64,000 nt of DNA. Origin: an uncultured Lachnospiraceae bacterium. Lineage in GTDB: Bacteria > Bacillota > Clostridia > Lachnospirales > Lachnospiraceae. Numbering within the stretch: position 1 is the first letter of the stretch; each line of letters starts with the position of its first letter. The position numbers and the translations under genes were made by a program. Below the pieces are notes generated by a model that was not told the origin of the DNA, did not search any database, and was given only the letters and a program-made list of their open reading frames with translations. The stretch spans positions 1-64,000 of the forward strand of contig USDK01000001.1 in assembly GCA_900553355.1 (NCBI GenBank), written 5' to 3'. Shown in pieces: positions 1 through 8,303 of this stretch.

Positions 1-98
1 GTTAAAATAATATAACATATATATAATTATTGGTATTTGAATATATTATAGAATGGCGTTACCATAAATGTAAAGAAAAAACCGGGGAGGAAGAAAAA

Positions 99-1331
99 AT
101 GGAAGTATTGAGAAAAGCAAACCGAATGGAACATGTACATTCAGATATCCGCGGCCCTTTATATTTAGAAGCGCTGGACATGCAGAAAAAAGGAATAGAC
201 GTTTTAAAACTGAACACAGGAAATCCGGCTGTTTTTGGATTTGAAGTGCCAGACAGCATAAAGAATGCGATGAAAAACTGTGCCCAGGAGGGAATGGCCT
301 ACTGCGATTTCAGGGGAATGCCAGAGGCCCGGGAAGCAATCTGCACGTATGAGAAGAGCAAAGGAATAGAAGGACTGACACCGGATGATATCTTTATCGG
401 AAATGGCGTCAGCGAAGTGGTATCTTTTGCCCTGCTTCCGCTGTTAAATGCAGGAGACGAAGTTCTGGTTCCGAGTCCCAGCTATTCTCTGTGGGGAAAT
501 TCCGTATATATTGCCGGAGGAAAGCCTGTGTTCTATACCTGTGACGAACAGGCGGACTGGTCTCCGGATCTTGCGGATATCCGCTCAAAGATCACGGCAA
601 GAACAAAGGCCATCGTCATTATTAATCCTAACAATCCCACAGGAATGCTGTATCCAGTAGAGATCCTGCGTCAGATTGCAGATCTTGCACGGGAGAAAGG
701 CCTTATGATCTTTTCAGATGAGATCTATGACCGGCTTGTGATGGACGGAAAGAAACATGTATCCATCGCGTCTCTGGCCTCGGATATACCGGTGGTTACC
801 TTAAACGGACTTTCCAAGTCTCACTGCCTGTGCGGCTATCGGTGCGGATGGATGGCAATCAGCGGGCCACGGCAGCTGACTGGAGAGTACCGGGAAGGGA
901 TCGTCCAGATGACATCTATGCGTCTGTGTGCAAATGCGCTGGCGCAGGTAGCAATCCCGGCTGCGCTTCAGGATATGGAGACACCGGCGTCTATGGTAAG
1001 ACCCGGAGGACGTCTGTATGAACAGAGAGAGGCTGCGGTAAAAGCGTTAGAACAGATTGATGGAATCACCTTTGTGAAAAATGACAGTGCGTTCTATATT
1101 TTCCCAAAGCTGGATGTAAGGAAATTCCAGATTACTGACGATAAGCAGTTTGTCAGAGATCTGCTTCATGCCACACACATCCTTCTTGTTCCAGGCAGTG
1201 GATTCGACTGGCAGGATCCAGACCATTTCCGGATTGTCATGCTGCCAAGAGCAGAGGAACTCTCGGATGCCATTCACAGGATGGGAGAATTCCTGGATGG
1301 TTATCATCAAGATGTACGGAAATACGCATAA
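99..1331 (+). CDS. alaA: Alanine/glutamate-pyruvate aminotransferase (AlaA type)
   Basis: PLP-dependent fold-type I aminotransferase of 410 residues. It probably makes alanine from pyruvate and glutamate in the cytosol. Seen: an N-terminal DIRGP followed by LKLNTGNPAVFGF, then NPNNPTG, SDEIYD, the Schiff-base lysine in NGLSKS (about residue 240) and a C-terminal DHFRIVMLP. These motifs match E. coli AlaA along its whole length (family knowledge). The ORF is open further upstream, but ATG 99 follows GGGGAGG at a normal distance and gives the family length. A bidirectional terminator follows, so the gene appears monocistronic. Substrate preference is inferred from family resemblance. Confidence 0.88.
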   Translation: MEVLRKANRMEHVHSDIRGPLYLEALDMQKKGIDVLKLNTGNPAVFGFEVPDSIKNAMKNCAQEGMAYCDFRGMPEAREAICTYEKSKGIEGLTPDDIFIGNGVSEVVSFALLPLLNAGDEVLVPSPSYSLWGNSVYIAGGKPVFYTCDEQADWSPDLADIRSKITARTKAIVIINPNNPTGMLYPVEILRQIADLAREKGLMIFSDEIYDRLVMDGKKHVSIASLASDIPVVTLNGLSKSHCLCGYRCGWMAISGPRQLTGEYREGIVQMTSMRLCANALAQVAIPAALQDMETPASMVRPGGRLYEQREAAVKALEQIDGITFVKNDSAFYIFPKLDVRKFQITDDKQFVRDLLHATHILLVPGSGFDWQDPDHFRIVMLPRAEELSDAIHRMGEFLDGYHQDVRKYA

Positions 1332-1344
1332 TAAAAAGCGATAG

Positions 1345-1381
1345 AAAAAAACTGCAGGAATCATATCCTGCAGTTTTTTTA
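1345..1381. terminator. Bidirectional intrinsic terminator
   Basis: An A-tract, a GC-containing stem (ACTGCAGGA against TCCTGCAGT) and a T-tract lie between the convergent alaA and rubrerythrin genes. The A/T tracts on both sides let it act on either strand. Confidence 0.9.
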
Positions 1382-1387
1382 AAAATC

Positions 1388-1924
1388 TTAGTAGTTTTCC
1401 ACTTTTCTTTCGAAGTAAGCTCTCGGATGTGCGCAGACCGGACATACTTCAGGAGCCTCGTCTCCCATGTAAATAAATCCACAGTTGTTGCATTTCCATC
1501 CAAGAGGAGCGTCATCTTTAAAGGTCTTTCCTGCCTTGTAGCTTTCCAGCAGTTTGCGGTAGCGCTTTTCATGAGCAGCCTCTACCTGAGCAACGCCTTC
1601 AAACTTCGCAGCCAGCTCTTCAAAGCCTTCCTCTCTTGCTTCTTCTGCCATACGTTTGTACATATCTGTCCACTCGTAGTTTTCCCCGGCAGCTGCGTCT
1701 TCCAGATTAGCATCTACATCTCCGATTCCATGGAATTCTTTGAACCACATCTTAGCATGCTCTTTTTCCTGGTTTGCAGTCTCTTCGAAAATATTTGCCA
1801 TCTGTACGAATCCAGCCTTTTTTGCAGCGGAAGCGTAGAAAGTGTATTTATTACGTGCCTGGGATTCACCGGAAAAAGCTTCCATCAGGTTCTGTTCGGT
1901 TTTTGTTCCTGCATATTTTGACAT
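1388..1924 (-). CDS. rbr: Rubrerythrin
   Basis: Non-haem diiron peroxidase of 178 residues that reduces H2O2 to water in anaerobes. An N-terminal ferritin-like four-helix domain carries the diiron ligands ([29 protein letters not shown]). It is followed by a C-terminal rubredoxin domain with two cysteine pairs (CNNCG and CPVCAH). This is the classical domain order. It lies 45 bp downstream of reverse rubrerythrin and is probably co-transcribed with it. An AGGAGG-type site precedes the ATG. Confidence 0.95.
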   Translation of the reverse strand: MSKYAGTKTEQNLMEAFSGESQARNKYTFYASAAKKAGFVQMANIFEETANQEKEHAKMWFKEFHGIGDVDANLEDAAAGENYEWTDMYKRMAEEAREEGFEELAAKFEGVAQVEAAHEKRYRKLLESYKAGKTFKDDAPLGWKCNNCGFIYMGDEAPEVCPVCAHPRAYFERKVENY

Positions 1925-1969
1925 GTCGAAAACCTCCTTTTAAGATTAGTGTTTACCAAACTTCATATT

Positions 1970-2512
1970 TTAACCGAAGTATCTCTTTAAAAGTCCCTCA
2001 AATGCTTTTCCGTGACGAGCTTCGTCTCTTGCCATCTCATGAACAGTATCATGGATTGCATCCAGGTTAGCTGCTTTTGCACGTTTTGCAAGATCGAACT
2101 TACCAGCAGTTGCTCCGTTCTCAGCCTCTACACGCATCTCCAGGTTTTTCTTTGTGCTGTCTGTTACAACTTCACCAAGCAGCTCTGCAAATTTTGCAGC
2201 ATGCTCTGCTTCTTCATATGCAGCTTTTTCCCAGTACAGGCCGATCTCCGGATATCCTTCTCTGTGAGCAACTCTTGCCATTGCAAGATACATACCTACT
2301 TCAGAGCACTCTCCTTCAAAGTTTGCTCTTAAATCAGCAAGGATGTCTTCGCTGACGCCCTGAGCAACACCTACAACATGCTCAGCAGCCCATTCTCTCT
2401 CACCAGTCTGCTCTTTGAACTTTTCAGCCGGAGCATGACAGACCGGACATTCAGCCGGAGCAGCTTCTCCTTCATAAACATAACCACATACTGTACATAC
2501 AAATTTTTTCAT
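1970..2512 (-). CDS. Reverse rubrerythrin (rubredoxin domain first; NADH peroxidase type)
   Basis: 180 residues. A rubredoxin domain comes first (CTVCGY, CPVCHAP), followed by the ferritin-like domain ([35 protein letters not shown]). Proteins with this inverted order are oxygen-induced peroxidases/oxidases in clostridia (family knowledge). Its promoter region carries a long perfect palindrome, and perR lies directly upstream on the same strand. A peroxide-controlled operon perR-revRbr-rbr, or separate transcription from the palindrome promoter, is therefore likely. Confidence 0.93.
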   Translation of the reverse strand: MKKFVCTVCGYVYEGEAAPAECPVCHAPAEKFKEQTGEREWAAEHVVGVAQGVSEDILADLRANFEGECSEVGMYLAMARVAHREGYPEIGLYWEKAAYEEAEHAAKFAELLGEVVTDSTKKNLEMRVEAENGATAGKFDLAKRAKAANLDAIHDTVHEMARDEARHGKAFEGLLKRYFG

Positions 2513-2544
2513 GTCTTTTCTCTCCTTTTTATGAATTATATATT

Positions 2545-2600
2545 TTAATATTAGTAACGATTACTAATATTAAGTTACCATAACTTATACTGCTTGTCAA
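2545..2600 (-). promoter_or_regulatory. Promoter with palindromic PerR-like operator upstream of reverse rubrerythrin
   Basis: A perfect inverted repeat of two 13-nt arms (2545-2557 and 2561-2573) around a 3-nt centre lies in front of the gene. On the minus strand a TTGACA -35 (2595-2600) is followed after 17 nt by TAACTT (2577-2572). The palindrome thus starts at the -10 and runs through the start point, the position expected for a repressor. The AT-rich arms resemble Fur/PerR-family boxes. PerR binding is inferred from the adjacent perR gene. Confidence 0.7.
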
Positions 2601-2603
2601 TCT

Positions 2604-3017
2604 TTATTTTAAACTTTTTTTATTCATATTACTACAACAGTTTGAACATTTTCCGTAAAATAATATGTTATGTGAGTCTATGGCTCCGTCAAATCTTTCG
2701 CCGGCAGTCTTGTCGATGAACTGATCAAAGGAGGGATCCAGTTCCAGATCAAAAACATTTCCGCAGCTGCTGCAGACAACATGATAATGAGAATCCGTCC
2801 GTCCGTCAAATCGATCGCCGCCGTCTGGTGTAGGAATCTTGATGATCTCGCCAATATCCGCCAGAAGATTTAAATTTCGGTAAACGGTTCCCAGGCTGAT
2901 ATTAGGAAATTCTTCCTTCACATGCATATATACCATGTCAGCAGTCGGATGAGAATTAGTGCTGGACAGATATTGAAGAATGGAAGCCCGCTGCTTACTG
3001 TACTTTAAATTTGCCAT
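2604..3017 (-). CDS. perR: Fur-family peroxide-responsive repressor (PerR-like)
   Basis: 137 residues, the usual Fur/PerR length. A winged-helix DNA-binding domain (TADMVYMHVKEEFPNISLGTV then YRNLNLL) is followed by a metal site (GDRFDGRTDSHYHVVC) and two CxxC structural zinc pairs (CSSCG, CSNCC). The histidine- and aspartate-rich metal site is that of PerR/Fur proteins, and PerR is favoured by the adjacent rubrerythrin genes. An AGTCCTCCTT complement gives a good ribosome site. A Fur-like box lies directly upstream, suggesting autoregulation. The exact metal and signal cannot be read from sequence. Confidence 0.85.
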   Translation of the reverse strand: MANLKYSKQRASILQYLSSTNSHPTADMVYMHVKEEFPNISLGTVYRNLNLLADIGEIIKIPTPDGGDRFDGRTDSHYHVVCSSCGNVFDLELDPSFDQFIDKTAGERFDGAIDSHNILFYGKCSNCCSNMNKKSLK

Positions 3018-3032
3018 TCCAGTCCTCCTTTC

Positions 3033-3057
3033 GATAATGATAATAATTACTATAATC
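3033..3057 (-). promoter_or_regulatory. Fur/PerR-like box upstream of perR
   Basis: GATAATGATAATAATTAC followed by TATAATC resembles the Fur/Per consensus built from GATAAT-type repeats. It contains an imperfect 7-1-7 dyad. Its position just upstream of the perR ribosome site suggests autoregulation (inference). Confidence 0.5.
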
Positions 3058-3190
3058 AGTATATAAAATAGGAATTATTCTGTCAACAATTTTTTTCAAA
3101 ATATAACATTTTGTAATATTTTAGATGAAATCAAAGTATGATTTTCGTGATAAAGTGCATAATATGACGAGAGAATGCCGCTGAATTCAG

Positions 3191-3249
3191 TTGACAACAG
3201 AGCGGCAGGTGATATAATAATACCGTAACATATGTAACAATTCTGTAAC
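3191..3249 (+). promoter_or_regulatory. Sigma-A promoter with WalR-like direct repeat
   Basis: TTGACA (3191-3196), 16-nt spacer, TATAAT (3213-3218). About 15 nt downstream lies TGTAAC-N5-TGTAAC (3233-3249), an exact fit to the WalR (YycF) consensus TGTWAH-N5-TGTWAH. A further CGTAAC lies at 3224-3229. WalR controls cell-wall hydrolases in Firmicutes, and the gene that follows is an NlpC/P60 hydrolase. A site at or after the start point would fit repression better than activation. Confidence 0.65.
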
Positions 3250-3286
3250 ATTTACAAAAGATAAGAAAACATAAAGGAGGGAGTTT

Positions 3287-4189
3287 ATGGGTTCTGATCT
3301 TAAGAAAGGATTGTTCTTAGTTACTATAACAGGTGCAGTCATGGCATTCCCTTATACGGTACAAGCTGCTGATACGGCAGCAGAGCAGGCGCTGCCGCAG
3401 GCAGGAATCGGGGAAGTATTAAATGACTGTTATCTGTCAGATAAAGAGATTCAAGTGGAAGATTATCTTGTACCGACAGAGAAGGGTGAGTATTTAGATA
3501 TGGCATTTGCCAATGTCCAGACGTTTCTGTATATCAGAAGCGAACCGACAACACAAAGTGAGTGGCTGGGGAAGCTGTATCCTGACAATGCGGCGAAGAT
3601 CATCGGTCCGGTAGGCGAGTGGACGAAGATCCAGTCCGGAACGGTAACCGGCTATGTGTATTCTGACTATATTATAATAGGAAAGAATGCAGAAGAAAAG
3701 GCAGAGGAAATGGTAAGTCAGACGGAAAACCAGCAGGCAGAAGAAGCCTTCGTCTATGCAGAGTCCAAGGAAGAAGAGGCTGCAAGGCTTCAGAAAGAAG
3801 CGGAAGAGGCTGCCCAAAGGGCGGCAGAGGAAGCCGCAGCAAAAGCCCAGACCGGGCAGGCGATCGTCGACTACGCGTGCCAGTTTATCGGCAATCCCTA
3901 TGTATGGGGAGGGACAAGCCTTACGGAAGGAGCCGACTGCTCCGGGTTCGTCCAGTCCGTATTTGCACATTTTGGTATCAGCCTTCCGCGCACAACCTGG
4001 GATATGGAGAATGTAGGGACACCGGTGAGCTACGATCAGGCGGCGCCCGGAGATATCATTCTGTATGACGGTCATGTAGGAATCTATATGGGAAATGGAG
4101 AGATCGTCAACGCCATTAACAGCCAGAGAGGGATCGGCATCCTCCCGGCCACTTACACAAACATTCTGACAGTCCGCAGGCTGATCTGA
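3287..4189 (+). CDS. Secreted SH3 - NlpC/P60 peptidoglycan endopeptidase
   Basis: 300 residues. A signal peptide ends near VQAA. A bacterial SH3-like domain (about residues 65-128) leads into an Ala/Glu/Lys-rich linker that is probably a coiled coil (about 140-190). The NlpC/P60 domain is C-terminal, with catalytic Cys in GADCSGFVQ (C218) and His in GHVGIYMGNGE (H263). The family cleaves D-gamma-glutamyl-diaminopimelate bonds in wall peptides. AAAGGAGGG precedes the ATG well. The upstream WalR-like box fits a role in wall turnover. Substrate is inferred. Confidence 0.92.
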   Translation: MGSDLKKGLFLVTITGAVMAFPYTVQAADTAAEQALPQAGIGEVLNDCYLSDKEIQVEDYLVPTEKGEYLDMAFANVQTFLYIRSEPTTQSEWLGKLYPDNAAKIIGPVGEWTKIQSGTVTGYVYSDYIIIGKNAEEKAEEMVSQTENQQAEEAFVYAESKEEEAARLQKEAEEAAQRAAEEAAAKAQTGQAIVDYACQFIGNPYVWGGTSLTEGADCSGFVQSVFAHFGISLPRTTWDMENVGTPVSYDQAAPGDIILYDGHVGIYMGNGEIVNAINSQRGIGILPATYTNILTVRRLI

Positions 4190-4528
4190 GTGTAAACAGA
4201 TAAAAACAGTTTGTTAAAGTTCAGGTAAAATGTGAAATGAAAAGAAATGTACAAAATGTACAAAAATGTAAAAATTTGTAAAAAACTGGAAATTGGAGTT
4301 TTCCAAGTTATCCACATCGAAAACCTAAAAAAAGGTGGAAAAATCGATGTTTTCAAAAAATTATCCACATTATCCACATTAAAAGAGTAAAAAACGGTGG
4401 ATTATTCGGGGGAAATAAAAGAACGAACGTTTTGTGTAGATATGATAAAAATGTGTTTTTGTCGAAAAAAAACGAAATAGTTATTGACTTTTGAGAAATC
4501 AAATTAAAGGATTAATTTAAATAAAATG
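4190..4528. promoter_or_regulatory. AT-rich intergenic region with three perfect DnaA boxes and phased TGTA repeats
   Basis: No convincing gene is present. Three perfect DnaA boxes TTATCCACA occur at 4308-4316, 4362-4370 and 4371-4379, the last two abutting head to tail. A degenerate fourth in reverse orientation lies near 4397-4406. Upstream, four TGTA(C/A)A repeats start at 4248, 4257, 4267 and 4277, about one per helical turn, in A-rich DNA. This looks like a DnaA-binding locus. No dnaA gene is in the window, so whether it titrates DnaA, regulates a neighbour or forms part of an origin is unknown. Confidence 0.65.
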
Positions 4529-4557
4529 TTTACACAATGACGAAAAGAGATTATAAT
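4529..4557 (+). promoter_or_regulatory. Sigma-A promoter of the DUF1858 gene
   Basis: TTTACA (4529-4534), 17-nt spacer, TATAAT (4552-4557), then AGGAGG at 4576-4581 before the start codon. Confidence 0.8.
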
Positions 4558-4588
4558 GAAAACACTGAAATGAAAAGGAGGTGTCATG

Positions 4589-4816
4589 ATGGCACAGGTA
4601 ACAAAAGATATGACCTTTGGTGAACTGCTTACAAAGTATTATAATACATGCCCAAAGATCGTGGATGATCTGATGGAAGCCGGCATGGGATGCATCGGCT
4701 GCCCGCATTCTCAGATGGAGACCATCGAGCAGGGTGCAATGGGACACGGGATTGACCCGGATCTTTTGATCGCAAAGTTAAATGCGACACTGACTGCACA
4801 TGGTGTAGAGGCTTAA
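4589..4816 (+). CDS. DUF1858 redox-disulfide protein
   Basis: 75 residues. Members of DUF1858 are small proteins, or domains of hybrid-cluster proteins, with a conserved redox Cys-x-x-Cys, here GCIGCPHSQMET. Tandem ATGs occur at 4586 and 4589. The second lies 7 nt from AGGAGG and is the better start. The gene has its own strong promoter and a strong terminator, so it is a single-gene unit. No specific function is known to me. Confidence 0.85.
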   Translation: MAQVTKDMTFGELLTKYYNTCPKIVDDLMEAGMGCIGCPHSQMETIEQGAMGHGIDPDLLIAKLNATLTAHGVEA

Positions 4817-4821
4817 GAACG

Positions 4822-4858
4822 AAAAGACCTCAGACAGTTTTGATGTCTGAGGTCTTTT
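4822..4858. terminator. Bidirectional terminator
   Basis: A perfect 15-bp stem (4822-4836 with 4844-4858), containing GACCTCAGACA, has an A-tract on one side and a T-tract on the other. It sits between the convergent DUF1858 and mecA genes. Confidence 0.93.
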
Positions 4859-4869
4859 TATACATATGA

Positions 4870-5604
4870 TTATGAAATCGAGGCTAATGTCCGGACTGCA
4901 TCTGCAGAAATAATGGTCTTGCAGTGTTCCTCCAGAAATGCCAGCGCAGCACCGGAAGTTTTTTCCAGTGATCCGTATTCTGACAGCATATTGCAGATAC
5001 GGTTAAAGTCCAGATCGGTATGTCCGGACTGTGACAGGGCAAGAATATAGACATTTTCGCCCTCATCCTTGTACAGAGTGTTGGAACCTGAGTACATGCT
5101 GCTTAAAAGTCCGGCGGCCTTCTGTACGTTATCAAGCGTGGAGAAGGAAAACAGGCGAAGAGCCGGTCTGCCGGATGCGGTCGACTTTTCATCAGACGAA
5201 GACTCGTTGTCCTGGGGAGTCATTTTCTCCTTGACCTTGTCAAGAAGGTCGATCAATGCGTCTGCCCCCTCAAGTTTGCTCGGCGGATTCTTCTGGAAAT
5301 CAGTCTCTGCACCGGAGGCCGGCGCAAACTTTGAAAAACGAGTGTCGAGTTCCTCTGGATCCTCGACTTTAGTAATTATCAGCACAATGGAATCTGCAGA
5401 AGAGGGGATGGCTTCGATCATCAGAGGGATGTCGTCCGCCTCAAATCCAAATTCAAAGGCTGCCTGTTGCATCATATCGCGGAAAAGTGACTTAGCTTTT
5501 TCGGTTCCATATGCCAGTTCGCTTAAATGAAGCTGGCGCGCAGCAAGATCGGCACGTGTAAGCGTGCAGCGGATCTGGTTGTCGCTTAGTTTTTCAATCT
5601 TCAT
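4870..5604 (-). CDS. mecA: MecA-family adaptor protein for ClpC proteolysis
   Basis: 244 residues from ATG 5604 (MKIEKLSDNQIRCTLT), which lies 8 nt from AAGGAAG. GTG 5613 and ATG 5610 are in frame but too close to that site. MecA proteins deliver substrates to ClpCP and affect competence and development. The N-terminal substrate-binding part is joined by an acidic Ser-rich linker (about 120-145, PQDNESSSDEKS) to the C-terminal ClpC-binding domain. The typical Bacillus order is kept. Its substrates here are unknown. Confidence 0.85.
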   Translation of the reverse strand: MKIEKLSDNQIRCTLTRADLAARQLHLSELAYGTEKAKSLFRDMMQQAAFEFGFEADDIPLMIEAIPSSADSIVLIITKVEDPEELDTRFSKFAPASGAETDFQKNPPSKLEGADALIDLLDKVKEKMTPQDNESSSDEKSTASGRPALRLFSFSTLDNVQKAAGLLSSMYSGSNTLYKDEGENVYILALSQSGHTDLDFNRICNMLSEYGSLEKTSGAALAFLEEHCKTIISADAVRTLASIS

Positions 5605-6046
5605 ATTCATCACTTCCTTCTAGTTTAGTATAGCACAGCAAAGAAAAGATGTTAAATAAAATATATATAAAATGAATAGAAATTCAAAAAGCACTTGCGC
5701 AGGGGAAGTCTATCGGATATAATAAACGATACTAGAAGATAGTTTTCCCGGATAACTACGTTCTTAGAACAAAGGAGGGAGAATTTTAGTCATTTATATT
5801 ATTTAATTTTTTTATTTCATTTCTCAATGTAAATTTCTGAATCTATCAGCAATCAATCAGAAACTGCCATTTCAGGCAAAATATCACAAATTTTAAAGAG
5901 AAAAGAAGAAAGAAATAATGCTGAGGGCTGTCTTCCTAGTATGATTTAGCCGTAGCATATAAGTTCATGTATCACAGCCTTTTCTGGTAATATTATATGC
6001 AGCCGCGGCCGTAGTTATCATTTCGGCATTAACAGAGGAAATAAGG
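5605..6046 (+). other. Long intergenic region with a promoter; possible small RNA
   Basis: About 440 bp without a convincing ORF. A promoter-like TTGCGC (5695-5700), 17 nt, TATAAT (5718-5723) points right. Downstream is an AAAGGAGGGAG motif (about 5771-5783) with no start codon after it, then T-rich DNA. Small hairpins follow: TTTCTGA/TCAGAAA at about 5832-5861 and GGCTGT/ACAGCC near 5926-5980. It may be a small RNA or a long leader for the next gene. Nothing here matches a class I can name. Confidence 0.35.
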
Positions 6047-6259
6047 ATGGAGCAAAAGGAAGAGCTTCGCGATATGTTTATGGAACTGACGAAGTACGAG
6101 AAGCAGAAAATCAATCTTGGGATTGACGGGATCCCTGCAAGTCCCATGCAGATTGTACAGGCTCATCTTATGTGTGAGGACATGGTCTATATGAGAGACT
6201 ATGAGCTGGATGAAGACGGCGATATCAAAGCGTTGTGGTTCGATAAGGTAGAACTGTGA
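6047..6259 (+). CDS. Small conserved-looking protein, unknown function
   Basis: 70 residues, acidic, without signal peptide or membrane segment. The sequence (MEQKEELRDMFMELTKYEKQ, then a PMQIVQAHLMCEDM helix and a DEDGDIKALWFDKVEL strand pair) looks like a folded alpha/beta protein. GAGGAAATAAGG precedes the ATG. I do not recognise the family. It is separated from the GH18 gene by that gene's own promoter. Confidence 0.6.
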   Translation: MEQKEELRDMFMELTKYEKQKINLGIDGIPASPMQIVQAHLMCEDMVYMRDYELDEDGDIKALWFDKVEL

Positions 6260-6320
6260 TCTCAGGAATTGTAAATACCCTGCAGACCGTAAGCTGGTCA
6301 AAAAAATGTCGAAATAATTA

Positions 6321-6349
6321 ATGACGTGTGTCAGAGCTTTTGCTATAAT
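6321..6349 (+). promoter_or_regulatory. Promoter of the GH18 hydrolase gene
   Basis: ATGACG (6321-6326), 17-nt spacer, TATAAT (6344-6349), followed by TAGGAGGTG and ATG 6372. The -35 is weak. Confidence 0.55.
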
Positions 6350-6371
6350 AAGGTCTAGTAGGAGGTGCAGC

Positions 6372-8297
6372 ATGGAAGAAAAGGAAAGAAAAAGCCGCAC
6401 GAGTTCGTCCCGTACGGGCAGCGCAGGCCGGAGGAATACCAGGCAGCGCAGTGCTGCAGACAGGACCAGTGGCAGAAGGACGAGTCAGAGACGGCCGGAA
6501 AGTAGACGGCCGGAGAACAGGCGGCCGGTGAGAAAGCCACAGTCAAAGCGCAGAAGAAAGAGAAATCTGGGGATTAAGATTGCCCTGTTGATAATATTGG
6601 TAATTGCAGCAGTCGTCGGTGCATTTTTGTGGAAGAGGTATAGCCCTTCCGATGAAGAATATGACAGAAATGCGTATTTTGGGATAGAGAAGGAAGGACA
6701 GCTGGCGATCACTGTGGATGATCAGGTGGTGGATCCCCAGGGCATGATTCTGGACGGCAAAGCATACATCCAGTATGAGACGGTGAGGGACTATATCAAC
6801 AGCCGGTTCTACTGGGATCCAAATGAAAACATTCTTTTGTATACTCTGCCGACGGATATGGTGTCAGTGGAGGTCGGAAGCCAGGATTACTCTGTGTCCA
6901 ATGAAAGAAAAAGCGAAGACTATGTCATTCTGAGAACAGAAGGAAGCACAGCATATATTGCCCTGGATTTTATCCAGCAGTATACCAATATTGATTATGA
7001 AGTGTATGATAATCCAAGCCGTGTGATGATCGTAACGGACTGGGGCAAGACGACCGTGGCCAAAGTGCGGCGGGATACGCAGGTTCGTTACCAGGGCGGA
7101 GTCAAGAGTCCGATCCTGACGCAGATCAGTAAAGGTGACGAAGTGACAGTCATAGAGAGCGAAGAACACTGGAAGAAAGTCCGCACTGTCGACGGATTTA
7201 TCGGCTATGTGAAAAACAGCGCATTACGCAAAGAAGAGACAAAGACGATCTCCAGGGACTTTGAAGAGCAGGAATTTACCAGTATCTCCAAAGATTACAC
7301 GATCAATATGGCGTGGCATAACGTAACTAACAGTGACGCCAATTCCGGCGTGCTGGAGATGATCGCTCAGACAAAAGGGCTGACAACGATTGCGCCCACC
7401 TGGTTCCATGTTGCAGATACAGATGCGAATCTTACATCCATCGCGTCTGCAGAGTATGTGAATTATGCACATCAGTCCAACATAGAGGTGTGGGCGGCCG
7501 TTCGGGATTTTGACGGAGGAATTGATTCCAATGATGAATCCTATGAGGTTCTGAGTCATACTTCCAAGCGGCAGAAGCTGATCAATCAGCTTATTTCAGA
7601 GGCACTTCGGGTAGGTATCGACGGAATCAACGTGGATTTTGAGAGAATATCCGAGGACTGTGGAGAACATTTCATTCAGTTTATCCGGGAATTATCCGTA
7701 AGATGCCGGCAGAACGGACTGGTTTTGTCTGTAGACAATTATGTTCCAATGTCATTTAACACGCAGTATGACCGTAAAGAGCAGGGAATCGTAGCAGATT
7801 ATGTAGTGATCATGGGTTATGATGAGCATTATGCAGGCTCTCCGGAGGCGGGACCGGTATCCTCCTATAACTATGTTAAGGATGGAATTGAGGCCACGCT
7901 CAAGGAAGTGCCGGCAGAGAAGGTGATCAGCGGTATTCCATTCTTTACCAGGCTATGGCAGGAGACGCCGAAGACGGAAGAGGAAATCGCGGCGGCTGCC
8001 GGAACAGATGAAGCAGAATATACGATGAATGTGACCAGCGAGGCACTTGGTATGACAGCGGCTGAAAATACCGTGGCGCAGGCAGGTGTGTCTGTGATCT
8101 GGGATGAGGATGCGCAGCAGAATTATGCGACCTGGGAAGCCGATGGAGTTACCTATGAGATCTGGCTGGAGGACGAGCAGTCCATCGAGCTCAAGCTCAA
8201 GCTCATGAAGGATAACGGGCTTGCAGGTACAGCGGCGTGGGCGCTGGGACAGGAAGATCCGGATATCTGGACACTGATCCAACAGTATGTAAATTAA
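6372..8297 (+). CDS. Membrane-anchored SH3 - GH18 glycosidase (SleL/YaaH-like)
   Basis: 641 residues. The start is ATG 6372, 6 nt after GGAGGTG. A cytoplasmic tail rich in Arg/Ser (RRPE repeats) precedes one transmembrane segment (about 67-88). Then come a copper-amine-oxidase-N-like domain (about 105-220), a bacterial SH3 domain (about 225-285) and a GH18 barrel with the catalytic DGINVDFE motif (Glu about 424). SleL/YaaH-type GH18 enzymes cut spore cortex or wall glycans (family knowledge). Here the enzyme would act outside the membrane. A CwlD-like amidase lies directly downstream, which supports a peptidoglycan or cortex role. Confidence 0.85.
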   Translation: MEEKERKSRTSSSRTGSAGRRNTRQRSAADRTSGRRTSQRRPESRRPENRRPVRKPQSKRRRKRNLGIKIALLIILVIAAVVGAFLWKRYSPSDEEYDRNAYFGIEKEGQLAITVDDQVVDPQGMILDGKAYIQYETVRDYINSRFYWDPNENILLYTLPTDMVSVEVGSQDYSVSNERKSEDYVILRTEGSTAYIALDFIQQYTNIDYEVYDNPSRVMIVTDWGKTTVAKVRRDTQVRYQGGVKSPILTQISKGDEVTVIESEEHWKKVRTVDGFIGYVKNSALRKEETKTISRDFEEQEFTSISKDYTINMAWHNVTNSDANSGVLEMIAQTKGLTTIAPTWFHVADTDANLTSIASAEYVNYAHQSNIEVWAAVRDFDGGIDSNDESYEVLSHTSKRQKLINQLISEALRVGIDGINVDFERISEDCGEHFIQFIRELSVRCRQNGLVLSVDNYVPMSFNTQYDRKEQGIVADYVVIMGYDEHYAGSPEAGPVSSYNYVKDGIEATLKEVPAEKVISGIPFFTRLWQETPKTEEEIAAAAGTDEAEYTMNVTSEALGMTAAENTVAQAGVSVIWDEDAQQNYATWEADGVTYEIWLEDEQSIELKLKLMKDNGLAGTAAWALGQEDPDIWTLIQQYVN

Positions 8298-8303
8298 ATA
8301 TAG

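Noticed and set aside
4267..4282. Second WalR-like repeat (TGTAAA pair)
   Set aside because: Start-to-start spacing is 10, not the required 11, and the repeats form a longer phased series.
4153..4377. 74-codon minus-strand frame in the DnaA-box region
   Set aside because: Composition (Phe/Leu/Ile from A-rich DNA) and lack of ribosome site indicate chance.
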